Source: Dichetophora obliterata
Lineage: Eukaryota > Arthropoda > Insecta > Diptera > Sciomyzidae
NCBI GenBank assembly: GCA_963920525.1
Contig: OY986438.1
Location: forward strand, 127,630,420 to 127,694,419
Length of the DNA stretch: 64,000 nucleotides
Direction of reading: 5' to 3'
Shown here: positions 34,583 to 46,382 of the stretch, one piece after another
Numbering within the stretch: position 1 is the stretch's first letter
Layout: every line of letters starts with the position of its first letter
Made by a program: the position numbers and the translations under genes
Notes under the pieces: generated by a model
What the model was told of the DNA's origin: nothing
Database searches by the model: none
The model's input: only the letters and a program-made list of their open reading frames with translations

Positions 34583-35337
34583 CAGTGAAAGTTGCCTAAC
34601 TCGAAGTGTCAAGGGACCAGAATTTAACTTCGAGTTTAAAGTATTCAAGAAGATGCTTATTGACTTAACGACTATATGAAAGTGATAAATCTTATGATGA
34701 TGAAGTTAGACACTTCGCAGACAAAAATGAAATTATTAACATAATATTTTGTTCTATAACTGGAGTTTTCCGTAACTCGAAGTTAAATTCTGGTCCCTTG
34801 ACACTTCGAGTTATGGAAAACTCGAGTTATAGAACAAAATATTATGTTAATAATTTCATTTTTGTCTGCGAAGTGACTACCTTCATCATCATAAGATTTA
34901 TCACTTTCATATAGTCGTTAAGTCCATAAGCATCTTCTTGAATACTTTAAAACAGCCACACTTACCTAGCAAATTCAAAAAATTTCTTTACTTAAACAAA
35001 ACATATACCAACAAAATACACACAACACAAGATACAATAACTTGTATATCATTCGACGCGAGGTAACAAAGATGTTATGCAAATTTTTTTCATGGTGTCG
35101 CAGCGCGATGCTCCGACGAAGTCAATTCTTCGAATAACAACACACGTATAAATATTGAACTTGTTTTAAGTGATAGAAATTCGAGTTATGAAAATGAATA
35201 TGCATGAAAGTTTTCCTAATTCAAATAAGATTCCGGTTCGAGTTGAAGAAAAATTCGAGTTGGGGAAATTCGACTTATAGATATCAAAATATGGAAAATT
35301 TCGAGTTACGGAAGTTCAAATTAAGGAAGTTTCACTG
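34583..35337. mobile_element. Pogo-like MITE with internal palindrome
   Basis: The ends CAGTGAAAGTTGCCTAACTC and the complement of CAGTGAAACTTCC are flanked by TA (34581-34582, 35338-35339). CAGTGAAA-CTCGAA-type ends with a TA target are usual in pogo/Tigger elements. A strong inner inverted repeat (about 34630-34765 with 34800-34955) surrounds TTAAATTCTGGTCCCTTGAC and suggests a nested or rearranged copy. No transposase is present. Confidence 0.7.
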
Positions 35338-35648
35338 TAGTTTCAACGGAGAAAATTTTAAAATTAACAATTTTCATTTATGAAGTATAGACTTAATGCT
35401 ATGAATTTTTATCAAGTTTCAAAACAAATATTTTTCAAAAAGTATTTTTGAAATTAATATGGTCTGCAATATATCTAGGCTCATAGACTTTGCCATAATT
35501 CATTAGAATACAATATCGAGCTTAAAAATCTCGAATTTCATTTGAATCTTGTGTTATGTCCACACTGAGAGCTAAATGCGCATTTACAAAATCCACATTT
35601 TTATAAAACATTAAAGATTTTTTTAACAACAATGGTCATTTTACGAAC

Positions 35649-36196
35649 AGAAACAATCCAAACTACAATCTGAGTACAAATAGTCATAACAAAATCGAAG
35701 TTCCATTGCATAATTTACAACATTTCCTTCATTAATATTCTGCGATAGCCCCAAGATTATAAAACTGCTTACCAGAAATTGTTCGCTATAAAAAAGTTTT
35801 CCTTATGTAGGTTAAATCGTGGCTATTAAAACTAAGCCATAACGACTTAAACCAAATTCTTCATATACAATCTTAATTCAAGAATTGTTTGCCTGCTTCT
35901 TATTTTTAATTAATTATTTATTTAATCTTTTTATATTTATTTTATTTATTCTTGTCTAATTTTTGTATTTCTTATTTCTCAATCTTAGCAATTAATAACA
36001 AATTGCATTTAATATTTTACATGTATAAGACCCCATGTATGATCTTGAGTATCGTTTAAATATGAAATTTGTATCTACTCTGCATTCGCCACTAGTTCTT
36101 TGAGCTTCAGAATGCAGATTTGTGAATCATTATTTATAAACGTTTATGAAGTTTACTACTGTAATATTTGTATTATAATGTTTCATATTAAATAAA

Positions 36197-36264
<68 letters not shown>

Positions 36265-36267
36265 TTA
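35649..36267 (+). pseudogene. LINE 3' end with (CTA)n tail
   Basis: The exact 9-bp duplication TTTACGAAC (35640-35648, 36268-36276) brackets it. Its first 200 bases read, with in-frame stops, as YNLSTNSHNKIEVPLHNLQH, then YSAIAP and CLPEIVR, then VKSWLL. That is the usual end of CR1/jockey-type LINE proteins, in which a SFS-IAP-LWN-LP-EIR block precedes SLKSWL. A roughly 400-bp untranslated region and the CTA tail follow. Confidence 0.7.
36197..36264 (+). repeat. (CTA)n microsatellite
   Basis: About 22 CTA units directly follow TTAAATAAATA. It is best read as the tail of the LINE fragment. Confidence 0.9.
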
Positions 36268-36365
36268 TTTACGAACGGCCCTTTACTCGTTGTAGTGGTA
36301 ACAGGAACAAACATGTATAGTAAATGCTCTAAATGCGCATTTATCTCTCAGTGTGAACATAGCAT

Positions 36366-37571
36366 AAAAAATGAGCAAAATTAGAAACATATTCGAAACA
36401 TATGGAACAATTTTGCTGTACACTTTGTCAATAGCCCAAATACTGATCACAATGAATGATCACAAAGTATTCTTTATTATTATCAGAAATGAATGGATTA
36501 AAGTAATGACTACAGTAGAGTTTGTCCTGGAATAAAAGGTGTTGTGTCATTAAAAGACTCGGATAGTAAAAATATTTAAGCAAAAACGATTAATATTATG
36601 TAATTTGAATAAAATTATATTTAGGTTTTAAAAAATAAAACCCATCAGATAAAATTAAATTTTGAAAATTCTCTAAATTGCGACCAAAGTCATACATTTT
36701 TGCAGGTGCTAGTTTTACAATTTTTGTAAGTGTTTTGGATCAATATATGGCATTAATGCTTGACGCATTATAATTAAATATTGGCTTGTCCGAAGTATTA
36801 AACGAAATTGTATGTGATAAACCCAATTGCATGTTTAACTTTTGCAATAAATGCCGAGGTCCTAATTATTTTATAACAAACTTTGAGGAAAAATTTGACA
36901 TGGAAACTATACCTTTCTGAAAACAATTTTTAAGTAGCAGAAAGTAGCAGTAGAAAGTGTAAACTTACCTTTTGTGGTAGCTGTAGAAATAAACAGCGAC
37001 ATTTTTGCTAAAAGAATATGTAATATTTGATTGTCTTTGAAGCATACTACCAAGCCCAGCCTAAAATAAGATAAAAATAATCACCTGACGTGAAGCTGCT
37101 CAACAGTACTCAGAAATGCTTAGAAAAAAACAAAAATAATTTAGACTTGGTAAAAAAAGGTGGTGTTGGTGGAATAAAAAATTCACTAACGTTTCTGTCG
37201 CTCAAAATTGGCTTTAAAAAAAACACACAAAACGAGAGTCTTTATTAGCAATATTCTATGGCTTCATTTAATTCGCCAAAAATATTCAAAGCACATACAC
37301 AAGAAAATTAGTGCAAGCTTATTTGACCCCCTCTCCATTCTCATTGAGCTACAGAACTCAAACAGAAAAATGTTTTTTTCATTTATGTAAAAATATGTAT
37401 GGTCTAATTAATTTTGAAGAAATAATTGCTATATTCTAAATATAAACGGTACATTTCAAAAGAATATCATTGAAGTTATAAAATTTAATTGCATTTTAGT
37501 CAAAAACACATTGGCGATCGTCAATATAACAAGGACACGCTAAACTCATGACAACATAAGCATTAATTAAT
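36366..37571. other. AT-rich DNA upstream of candidate exon 1
   Basis: No gene seen. If the exons below are real, this contains the 5' flank or an upstream intron. No clear TATA box or initiator could be assigned. Confidence 0.3.
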
Positions 37572-37625
37572 ATGCAAAGCGCCGAACAAAGTGAAAATAA
37601 CAGACAGACAACCTCTCAACAACAG
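37572..37625 (+). CDS. Candidate host gene, exon 1 (coding start)
   Basis: ATG at 37572, with A at -3, opens an 18-codon run, MQSAEQSENNRQTTSQQQ, that ends exactly at CAG followed by GTAGGT, a strong donor (intron starts 37626). The next candidate exon begins after a TTTACTTGCAG acceptor in the same phase (0). The peptide is polar and low in complexity, as in the disordered N-termini of many insect regulatory proteins. I do not recognise the gene. Composition is unlike the AT-driven frames nearby, and no repeat family seen in this window covers it. Alternative: chance ATG plus donor. Confidence 0.45.
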
Positions 37626-38596
37626 GTAGGTGAATATTTTAGAGTTGCATCGCCAAAACTGAAAAGTAATTAATATTTAATTTGTAAAATTTTCCTTTTT
37701 ATGCTCATTCTACTCACCCAATCACTCAGCCATCGCTGTAATTTCTTTGAGGATTATGGTTAGAAAACAAAATGAGATGCATAGTTAAATTTAAGCTTAA
37801 AATCGATACACTCTGGTTTTGTTTAAAATTGAAAATTTCATTTTTAAGTAAATTTTTACCAATATATTGATTTGAGATATTGCAATATTATTGCAGAGAA
37901 TAATATTACGCGCTGAGTATATGGCACTGCATGGCACTACAGCAATTCCATTTAAAACGTGCCGGGAAAAATAAAAACTACGGAATGACCATCTTCGATT
38001 TTGGTGAAATATTGCATGGAAAAAACACTGCAGCACTGACGGAAATAAAAAATTTAATTTGGAGGAAAAAAATTTGGCGTGATTTTTCGTGGAGTTGAAA
38101 AACGTCGAAAAACGATTTTTACGAAAATTCATATCTCAAACCTCTATTAACAGAATTTTAAGTGTGAACCATAAAAAGGTAATTAAAGGCGGCTTTAATC
38201 TAAAAATAATTTTTGAAAATTTTGGTGGATTTGCGTTCCATCCCTTGCGGTAAGGTAATTAATTTAGATGGAGCGGTGCGAGGAGCACCAAAGCTGACAA
38301 AATTACCTTTAAAACATTATAAAAATTAGAGTAGGGACTCAATGGGTTAATGAGATATAGTCATTTTAACATCTGAGCACAAATATTTTTTGAAAAAGCA
38401 ATGGATTGTGCAACAAAGGGGAATGCTTCCTACATTCCAGGAATGTTTCCTGGTAACATCCGGGAATGCTCACATTTCCTGGAGGGATGTGCTTAGATTT
38501 TATTTTTAGTCATCGGTATTGTTGACTATTTCTTCTATATCATTATTGCTCCAGCATTTTCTTCTAAGTAAATAAATTATATTATTTTACTTGCAG

Positions 38597-38683
38597 TGGA
38601 AAACTACACATTTTGCTTCGCAAGAAAGGTTCTCTGCAGAACAGGAGTCACATTCCGATTCAGAGTCAAACATTGTTTTTCAG
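38597..38683 (+). CDS. Candidate host gene, exon 2
   Basis: A pyrimidine-rich acceptor (ATTATTTTACTTGCAG) ends at 38596. The 87-bp segment is open in phase 0 and reads WKTTHFASQERFSAEQ, then ESHSDSESNIVFQ, ending CAG before GTGTTT (donor at 38684). Length is a multiple of three, and both sides agree in phase with exon 1. The Ser/Glu/Asp/Gln-rich content continues that of exon 1, suggesting one protein's N-terminal region with a 971-bp intron between. No later exon could be identified in the remaining 25 kb, so the following intron would be long and full of transposons. Confidence 0.5.
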
Positions 38684-39640
38684 GTGTTTTGTTTTAATAT
38701 TATTAAATACTAATATATACGAATCATTTAAATTATAATTAAAACCTTTTAAAATTACGTATAAAAATATTAATGAACACAAATAATATGAAGAAAAAAA
38801 ATAATGCAAACAATCTTAGTAGGCAATATGTTTAAATTATATTAAATCTTAATAAAATAAAAATATATATGAAAAAAATTATGAATTATGAAGAGTGTAC
38901 ATAAAATTTCCGACATCGATTTTCACAGCATCACCTTCAGCGATTGACTGAATTATATTCTCTTCTATTGTGAGTTTTGTGTACTTGTGAAAAGTTACAC
39001 TCAGAGAGCGCTCAGTAAGCTATGGGGCGCCGAGCGCTGCTTTAAAGTGTTTGAAAAATTGGCTTCGAAATGCTACTGGAACGGAACGCCTTGCTGCGTG
39101 ATCGCTATTAAAGAGATACTCATAAGGATATTTCTGTGGACAAGGAAACTGTTATAGACAAATTGACTTTTCTCTCTGCACAATTGGCTTCGTTTCTACA
39201 ATGATGTATAATTATGATTATTTTTTCAAAAGATCTTTTTTCGTTGTTTTATTTAAATAAATACTTGTCGTCCTGCTCAAAACTGAGCTATTGAATCAAT
39301 TTTGTATGTTTAGAAGTAAAATAAAATTTTATTAACTCTTTTCACTTCGACTGTTGAAATCGGTTAAGAAATTTGGAAAGATCTTATCCCTTCATAAATC
39401 CCTATAGAAATTAAAAAAATATTTTTTTTTGCTTTGGTAAGCCCTCCTTTATGAAATACCTATCTACGGCGTTGGTGGCAATACTTTTTTATGTATTCAA
39501 ACTGCTTATATAATGCTCTTATGTCTTAAGAGGACTTAGCAGACACATAAAATTTATTTTTAGTAGCAAATTTCCTCCACAATTTCTTTACTGTTCTGGC
39601 CAATCAGAAAACTGCCGCTGTTTTTCAAAAAAATTTCAAA
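38684..39640. other. Probable intron or intergenic DNA, no gene seen
   Basis: No further exon was identified. 39000-39170 is less AT-rich but has no open coding frame of note. The GGAATG-type repetition at 38425-38490 lies just before exon 2. Confidence 0.3.
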
Positions 39641-39643
39641 TAA

Positions 39644-39965
39644 TGCGAGCCATACACAATGCAATCCGATTGTCAATTGAGTCTTTCAATTGAATTGATT
39701 CTCGGCACTGTATAAACTTAATTGAAAGATTTTCTTTCAACTGCCAAATATATATTATTAGTTAAGAAACAATTGCAAAATTTTCTTCACAAACGATAGC
39801 TAAAAATAGGTTTGTTGACAGTTAATATAACGATTTAACCATACACAGCACAATTGAATTGAAAGACTTGCCAGGAAACTTGAAAAATCAAAATCTTTTG
39901 ATTTTCATCAATTTGAGCAATAAACGACTCATTTGACGATTGGATTGTATTGTGTATGGCTCGCA
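39644..39965. mobile_element. 322-bp MITE with TAA target duplication
   Basis: TGCGAGCCATACACAATGCA and its near-complement end the element, flanked by TAA (39641-39643, 39966-39968). The 3-bp TAA suggests a PIF/Harbinger-like mobiliser, though the ends are not the usual GGGCC. The interior repeats CAATTGAATTGA-type palindromes. Confidence 0.75.
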
Positions 39966-40476
39966 TAAAAAAAAACATCAATCATAAGTACAATAGAGTG
40001 TATCGACTTTTATGGGAAAAATTACCCCCAAGTACCAAAATTAAATAGTATCTATATAAAAATTCTTTCGATTGGTATACTTTTTTTTTTTGTCTAAACC
40101 AATTTTGGCGTCCCCGAAAAGCTTTTTTGTGCATTTTTAAATAACTTTTGAACTGGAGACCCACTTTTTGTTGATTTGAAAAGAAAATCAAGCTTATCAA
40201 TCATTTCCTTACATATAAAAACATAGAACGGAAAATTTTCATCCCATTTGACCAATGCTGTAACAAGATTTGACGGTTTTTCAAATTAAATCTACTTGTT
40301 ATTTTATTATTATTATATTTTTGTTTTTTATAAGAAAGTACTTGAACACTTTTAGGTTTATTTTTGTTTAATGCAAAAGTTCTAGATCTATTTTTTTCCA
40401 GATCCTGTAAAGGACTAAAAATCGCTTTTTTTAATTTCGACCTTTTTGAACGGCCCTCCAACCACGAAAACAATAG

Positions 40477-40763
40477 GGGTATTCACGATTCAGTGCACTT
40501 GCCTGTGCAGTTAAGGACTTGAGGACTTGTGCAGTTGTGCAGTTAGGTTTTCGTGAACACACCACCATCACCATTTCAAAGCTGTCAACATTTTTCAATG
40601 CACACAAGTGCACAACTGCTCAAGTCCTCAAGTCCTCAAGTTGAAGGTAATAGTAGAAAAGCACTTGTGCAGATTTTTGACGTACGTACAATTTGTTTTT
40701 GTAAAGTGCACAAGTCCTCAAGTCCTCAACTGCACAGGCAAGTGCACTGAATCGTGAATACCC
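40477..40763. mobile_element. 287-bp MITE with ~60-bp inverted repeats
   Basis: GGGTATTCACGATTCAGTGC starts it and the complement ends it. The pairing continues through CACTTGCCTGTGCAGTT and AGGACTTGAGGACTTGTGCA. A third block of CAAGTCCTCAAGTCCTCAAG occurs in the middle. No target duplication is evident. Confidence 0.8.
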
Positions 40764-41029
40764 TTCCTACACCTTCCTATACCATTGCTTTTCTTCGTTC
40801 TGCAGAAGCAGCAGCTACAACTTGCGATGTCAAAGAGTGTTTTGATGAATTTCGCAAGCACTTGCTGTAATTTCTCACGACTCTTCTATTTTATGGTGTC
40901 TTGGTATCACTTTATAATTTTGTTCACCTTCCAAGCAATGGTGTTGAATTTTAATAGCTTACATGCAAATGGCATGAAGACCCAAGTAAAGGGAAAAATA
41001 CAGTGGTAGAAATACTTCGGTAAAAATAT

Positions 41030-41200
41030 AGGTGGCAGAATTTCAAAAATACAAGAATTCGCAGATATACAAAATAATCTAGGTGGCGACTCTATCCGCC
41101 ATCTTAAATTTTTAACTTTGACATCAATTCCAAAATCAGCTACCCCCTAAAACTGCCAATCACGGAGTCCACAGAACCCCTAAAAGTCCTATTACGCTCA
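41030..41200. repeat. Stray module of the PIF/Harbinger-like foldback
   Basis: TAGGTGGCGACTCTATCCGC followed by CATCTTAAATTTTTAACTTTG, then ACATCA and TACCCCCTAA, follows the order of 24412-24482. It is a diverged fragment without terminal repeats. Confidence 0.5.
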
Positions 41201-41545
41201 AACTTTCTCTACACAAGCTCATTGAATTTTTTAGATACTTATTTTATATTCAATTAATTGGATACCTGCGAGCTTACAAGCTTTTGCTGATCGTTTCAAG
41301 CTTTTTAATTTTCTGCTCGACAAAGTAAGTTAAAACAAGCCAAGCCAACGAGCAAGCATGGATATGACTTGTATCTGTTTGGTATTTTTGCAAGCTGGCT
41401 AAAGCTTGCTTTTTGAAGTTTGGATACATACTTGAATTCAAGTACTTGAAAAGGCTTGCACTTCAAGTAGGCTTGTGCCATTCTCTGATTCCCAACTCCT
41501 TGCATTTCTAACGCGATAACACTTATAAACTTAGAAACTGGATAC

Positions 41546-41663
41546 CTTTTTTGTCTTCCACGGCAGCCTCATCGAATGCAAGCTTTAGCCTTTGCAAAAC
41601 ATCTGCCTCTGTTGGTAGTTTCTCAGCATTAAAGATACACGAGTTTCCCAAAATAAACGCCAT
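41546..41663 (-). pseudogene. Exon-like transposon coding piece
   Basis: From ATG 41663 the minus strand reads MAFILGNSCIFNAEKLPTEA followed by DVLQRLKLAFDEAAVEDKK, then G/GTATCC, a possible donor at 41545. LPT-ADVL stretches occur at the start of several arthropod transposon ORFs, but I cannot name the family. It lies inside the 39987-41995 element, so it may be a first exon of that element's gene. Confidence 0.35.
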
Positions 41664-42109
41664 TTTCTCAAAAACTTTCATAAAAAAAAAAACAAAAACA
41701 TAATTAAAATAAAATAACACGAAGATTTACACTGAAAAAGATTATCAAATCTCGTTAGAGCATATGTCAATTAGGGTGAAAATTTGTTTTTGTAGGTAAG
41801 GAATTGATTGAAAATTTTAGAGTGGGTCTTTAGTACAAAATTTGCTTAAAAATGCACAAAAATGTGTTTCGGAGTACGCCAAAATTGGTTCAGACCAAAA
41901 ATAAGTATACCAAGGGAAAGGATTTTTAATATACTATTTAATTTTGTTACCAGAATCGGAGGTCAGATTTTCGATGCACTCTAAAGTACAAATTTTAAAA
42001 GTAAGTAGAATTATAAGTATAGAATTTTTGTAAGTATTTGAAGCTGAAAATAAGTATGATACTTACAAACTAAGTGTAGTTGGTAACATTAGTTATGCAT
42101 AACATAGAT

Positions 42110-42786
42110 GGGCATTTTCCATTACCATTAACCACCTAGTGGTAATGCAAAATAAAATTTCATTACCACTAACCACCAAGTGTAATGGAAATTAGCATTT
42201 AATGGTAATGGAAAAAATTTGCATTACCACTAAATTTTTAATGGTAATAGAAAATTTTAATGTTAATTCAAAAATTGGCATTACCACTAAGTTTTAAATG
42301 GCAATGGAAGAAATTTACATTATCACTAAAATTGCAAAAAACATCACCAATCGGTCGCGAAGACAAGAACTTAGCGACACGAATTTAAATATGCTGGTAC
42401 TTACTTTAATACAAGTTTTTAATTCAAAAGAAACCACGTCACTTACAGAGTTTCATACTTGAAAAATTTTGTTCTGGTAGAAATTTTTTGAAATTTTAGT
42501 GGTAACTGAAATTTTTTCCATTATAACGGTAATAACCATTAAAAATTTAGTGGTAATGCAAATTTTTTTACATTAACATTAAAATTCCCATTACCATTAA
42601 AAATTTAGAGGTAATTCAAATTTTTTTCCATTACCATTACATACTAAAGGTAATGGAAATTTATTTTGTTTCATCTCCATTACATACTAATGGTAATGGA
42701 AATTTATTTTGCATTACCACTAGATGGTTATTGGTAATGGAAAATTATTTTGCATTACCACTAGGTGGTAGTGATATTTTTTAATG
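42110..42786. repeat. Foldback built of GGTAATGGAAA / TTTCCATTACC repeats
   Basis: The left end (ATTACCATTAACCACCTAG) and right end (CTAGGTGGTAGTGAT) are inverted. The arms are strings of CATTACCACTAAATTT-type units and their complements, with a short non-repetitive centre at about 42330-42470. No coding sequence is present. Confidence 0.7.
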
Positions 42787-43023
42787 CACTAATAATTCAA
42801 TGCATTATGCCTACGATTACAATTTCATAAAGTTTTGACAGAGAAAACATTTCAGGTTCTTAACATAAGCTAAAATAGCACTTACGTATTCAATCAATTA
42901 TTCCTTCAAATATTGTTGCCAACATCAAGAACAAAACCAGCCAGTTTGACTTCTGGTACTTATTTGTTTACAACTACAACCTGTGTTTCTTTTTTAGCAA
43001 ATTCTTTCCCATCGAAATGTTGA

Positions 43024-43218
43024 CACCAGCTGTCGTTACTGCCACTAATGTTTGCTTTTGAAACAAGTGCAACCGCTGCGACTGTTGAAAATTTGGAAGT
43101 TTATAATATATTTGATCGCTTGAAGCCTTCTTCTAATTCAGCATTTTATTTTCTTGACAGTTATTTGTCTGAATTGCAGCTTGAGTTACTAAACAAGCTT
43201 TTACTGAATGAACTTTAA
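43024..43218 (+). CDS. Small coding-like ORF, unknown
   Basis: After a stop at 43021 the frame stays open for 64 codons. From ATG 43048 it reads MFAFETSATAATVENLEVYN, then IFDRLKPSSNSAFYFLDSYL and SELQLELLNKLLLNEL, then stops at 43216-43218. The amphipathic, balanced composition is unlike neighbouring chance frames. No domain is recognised. It could be a small gene, an exon or a transposon fragment. Confidence 0.3.
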   Translation, partial: HQLSLLPLMFAFETSATAATVENLEVYNIFDRLKPSSNSAFYFLDSYLSELQLELLNKLLLNEL

Positions 43219-44690
43219 CATTTTTTTGTAGTTGTGTTTCCAACTACTCCATTTATATTTTTCCAAAGTAAAGCGAATTTTAATCTTCTCTACAAATCCA
43301 TACACCTTCGACGTTAGTTATGTCAAATATTTAATCAAAAATAGTACGAGCTCTTTGCCTTTTTTCTATTCATAAATTTTTGAATTTTTCTTTCCACGGA
43401 AAAATTTTTATTGCTGGGGATATTATACCATAACTAAACCATTTCATATCTTTTGTTTTTTCTTTTTTCCAATTTTGCTAAACATCACATCTTCCAGTGA
43501 CAAGAGCTTGTTTCGGTATTTTACCTAAGTCACTCAAAGAATGCTCTAAAATTGGTATTTCGAGTTGTTTTGTATTGCGTTTTTCATTATTTGTCCAAAT
43601 TTAAGAATTTTTTTTACGCAGCGTTTACATTTTTTGAGAGACATTTTAAGGATTTTAAAGTAAAAAACACAAAATGAACAAATTGCACTACATGTTTTTA
43701 TGCGAGTATAGCAAACAGAATTTCTTTTAAGCATAGCCTACCGTTGGCTATTGCTGGTTCAACATTAAAAAAGTATTAGAAGAAAAAAATTATAGATATA
43801 TTTATAAAATACATATGTGTATTACGCGGGAGTTCACTCTCAAATTTATTACTTGACATCCAAATTACTTGTAACTTGACATAAATTACAATTAGAATTT
43901 TGACTGGCTCAGAAGCGTAGAATATTTCATTGTGCATAGTTCACGTAGAATATTTCATTGTGCTTTCTGGAGGATTTTTTTTTTTAATAAAATTAAAAAA
44001 TAAAAACGCACTATTATTAGATTACTTATCACTATGTTTATTAAAATTTTAAAGCAAATTTTTAAAAGTTATATCCCTACTATATACGTATCTTGGTAAA
44101 AATGTGTATGGTGACCAAGAACACAAAACAACTTCAAAAATCAATAAAATCTAAGGATAGCTCTACGTTTTACATAGATATTATTTTTTCTCTGAATTCT
44201 GAAAGCACTTAACTTTTCAGCCAGGCTTTTGTTAAAACTCAACAAAGTGATAAGACGATAGTGTTGACAGTCAAAAGCGTGTATTTTCACTAACGCACAA
44301 TGCTAACAACATGATATAATAAGAAGGTAGTAAGTAGCTTTCACCACACCTTTCGTTAACATAATATTTTAGTGATGCCACTTTTATATTTTCGGATGTG
44401 AGACAAACACTTAGAAAGAAAATTATATGATAAGCTAAAGGTTGAAAAATACAAAACAACCTATAAAATTTAACGAAAAAAACGTGCCCACTAATCAGTT
44501 AAGTAACTATTTCATCAGAAACGCTAAGAACAAAAATGGATTTTTATTTTTTATAATTTTTTTTTTAATAGAAACACATGCCCTGTATTTTAAAATGTTT
44601 ACATTAACGATGGGTGGCATTGAAAACTACTTGCACAGTTTGAAATCTTGGAATAAATTTTCATACTTTTGGCCTTACATATATGGCCAC
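43219..44690. other. AT-rich DNA, no gene seen
   Basis: A 19-bp direct repeat (GTAGAATATTTCATTGTGC at about 43917 and 43947) is the only structure noted. Confidence 0.35.
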
Positions 44691-45170
44691 TAGGAAGTCC
44701 AATCCCGGAAGCTTTTCTCGATCCGTTCTTTTCGAGATTTTCAATCCCGATAATCCCGGGACTAGTTTGGGATTCAAAACTTTAAGAAGTAAACAATTCA
44801 AAACGTTTTTAATACCATTTTTTATTATTTATTACTTCAAACTAAAAAAATGTAAATAACTTCATTTAAAAAGCAACAAAACAAAACACATTAAGGGTAT
44901 TCACAATTGCGCTGTTTTCAGTGTAAGCCCCGTGGTATTGAGACCACACTTTATCAAACGGTTTTTATATTTCTTGTGGTTTTACATGGAATCTTCAAAA
45001 GCCAAAAGTGTGGTAATGTGAGTAGCCCAATGATATGTTTAACGAACGTGGTTTTTAAAGTTTCATAAGCAACTGATCGGTGGCCAGTTATTTTTTAACT
45101 GCAAAAATGGAAGAAGCTCAAAATGCAAGTTAAACTTTTTTATGCTATCTATACTATTATATAAAATTCC
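44691..45170 (-). mobile_element. hAT-like element end, copy 2
   Basis: Starts TAGGAAGTCCAATCCCGGAA and continues, in inverted orientation, the order seen at 31674 down to about 31260: CCCGGGAT palindromes, ACAAAACACATTAAG, CCACACTTT, GCAACTGATCGGTGGCCAG. The far end was not found, so this is a partial copy. Confidence 0.7.
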
Positions 45171-45319
45171 AACAAAACCAAACATACAAATCATTGCTTC
45201 ATTAAATTGTTCGACACACAAGCAGCATAAAGCTTTATGTCTCTTTTCCTCTTCTATAGTAATTCTCATTATTTCTATCGCGGTTTCGGGCAGCTCATGG
45301 TGTAAGAAGTAGAGGTGCT

Positions 45320-45920
45320 CCCAGTGGTGAATGCACACATGACGTAACCTATTATTTCTTAAAAACAATGTAGCTGCGGAGCCTCCGAAGTTTGTTTACA
45401 ATTCTCAATTACATTTGTTCGGACATGGCCGCTAAAACACTGATGACATTTACCTTACACAGTAAGCTACGATGAGAATAGGTTTGCTCAAGATAGGAGA
45501 GAGTAAAAATATGTCGCGCAGAATTGGAGAAAACACAAATAAATTTAATGAAAATCCTCTCTGCGCCAAATACACAACGAAAACGAAAGAGAACTTACCG
45601 AAAAGAAGCAAAAATACAACTCAGTGGTAAATGGACACATGACGTAACTAATTATTTCTTATATACAATGAAGCTGCGGGGCCTCTGAAGTCTGTTTACA
45701 ATTCTCTATTACATTTGTATGGACATGGCCGTTAAAACACTGATTACATCTACCTTACACAGTAAGCCACAATGTGAGTAGGTATGCACAAGATAGGAGA
45801 GGGGAAAAAATGAAACACAAAATTGGAGGGAACACATATAAATTGAATAAAAATCCTCTCTATGCCAAAAAAAAAAGAAAACGGAAGAGAAAACACCGAA
45901 AAGATGCAAACAAAAGCAAA
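45320..45920. repeat. Two tandem 300-bp units
   Basis: CAGTGGTGAATGCACACATG at 45321 recurs exactly 300 bp later as CAGTGGTAAATGGACACATG, with similar sequence throughout. A third, partial unit lies at 46910-47052. The minus-strand frame across 45063-45368 has no domain. Confidence 0.8.
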
Positions 45921-46351
45921 TGACGCCATAAATTATTTCCACAATAATTTTTACAATTTAATGAACGAATTTATTACCTTTTATCTAGCACTTTAGAGTA
46001 AATATTTAATAATACTTTATTTTATATAAAAAACTTTGTTCTGGTTTAAGCATAATTAATAGTTTTCACAAACACACTTAATGCAAAACTTCTTGTTAGA
46101 AAACAAGATGTTGCTACACAGACGAAAAAAGTCGAACTGTTGCTTTGACAATAAAAAGAAATTTATGTGAGCATAAACGAGATTTCGTTTCCGCTTACAG
46201 TTCTGCATTACAATGCCATCACCGATAAATTTTTACAAGCAGGAAATGGCTCCACAAACTATTTCCACAATAACTTTTACAATTTAATGAACGAATGTAT
46301 TACCTTTTATCCAGCACTTCAAAGTTAATGTTTAATAATATTTTGTTATTT

Positions 46352-46382
<31 letters not shown>

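Larger units (their letters stand above)
35553..36365. mobile_element. Small MITE interrupted by a LINE 3' end
   Basis: CACACTGAGAGCTAAATGCG on the left pairs with the complement of CGCATTTATCTCTCAGTGTG on the right. Removing the LINE insert leaves roughly 185 bp of MITE. No target duplication of the MITE itself was clear. Confidence 0.6.
39987..41995. mobile_element. 2-kb element with ~150-bp terminal inverted repeats
   Basis: The left arm (GTACAATAGAGTGTATCGA, then AAAATTAAATAGTAT, then CCAATTTTGGCGT) pairs with 41825-41995 in inverted orientation. Inside are a nested MITE (40477-40763) and a minus-strand exon-like piece (41546-41663). No target duplication was read, so the class is open. 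Confidence 0.5.
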
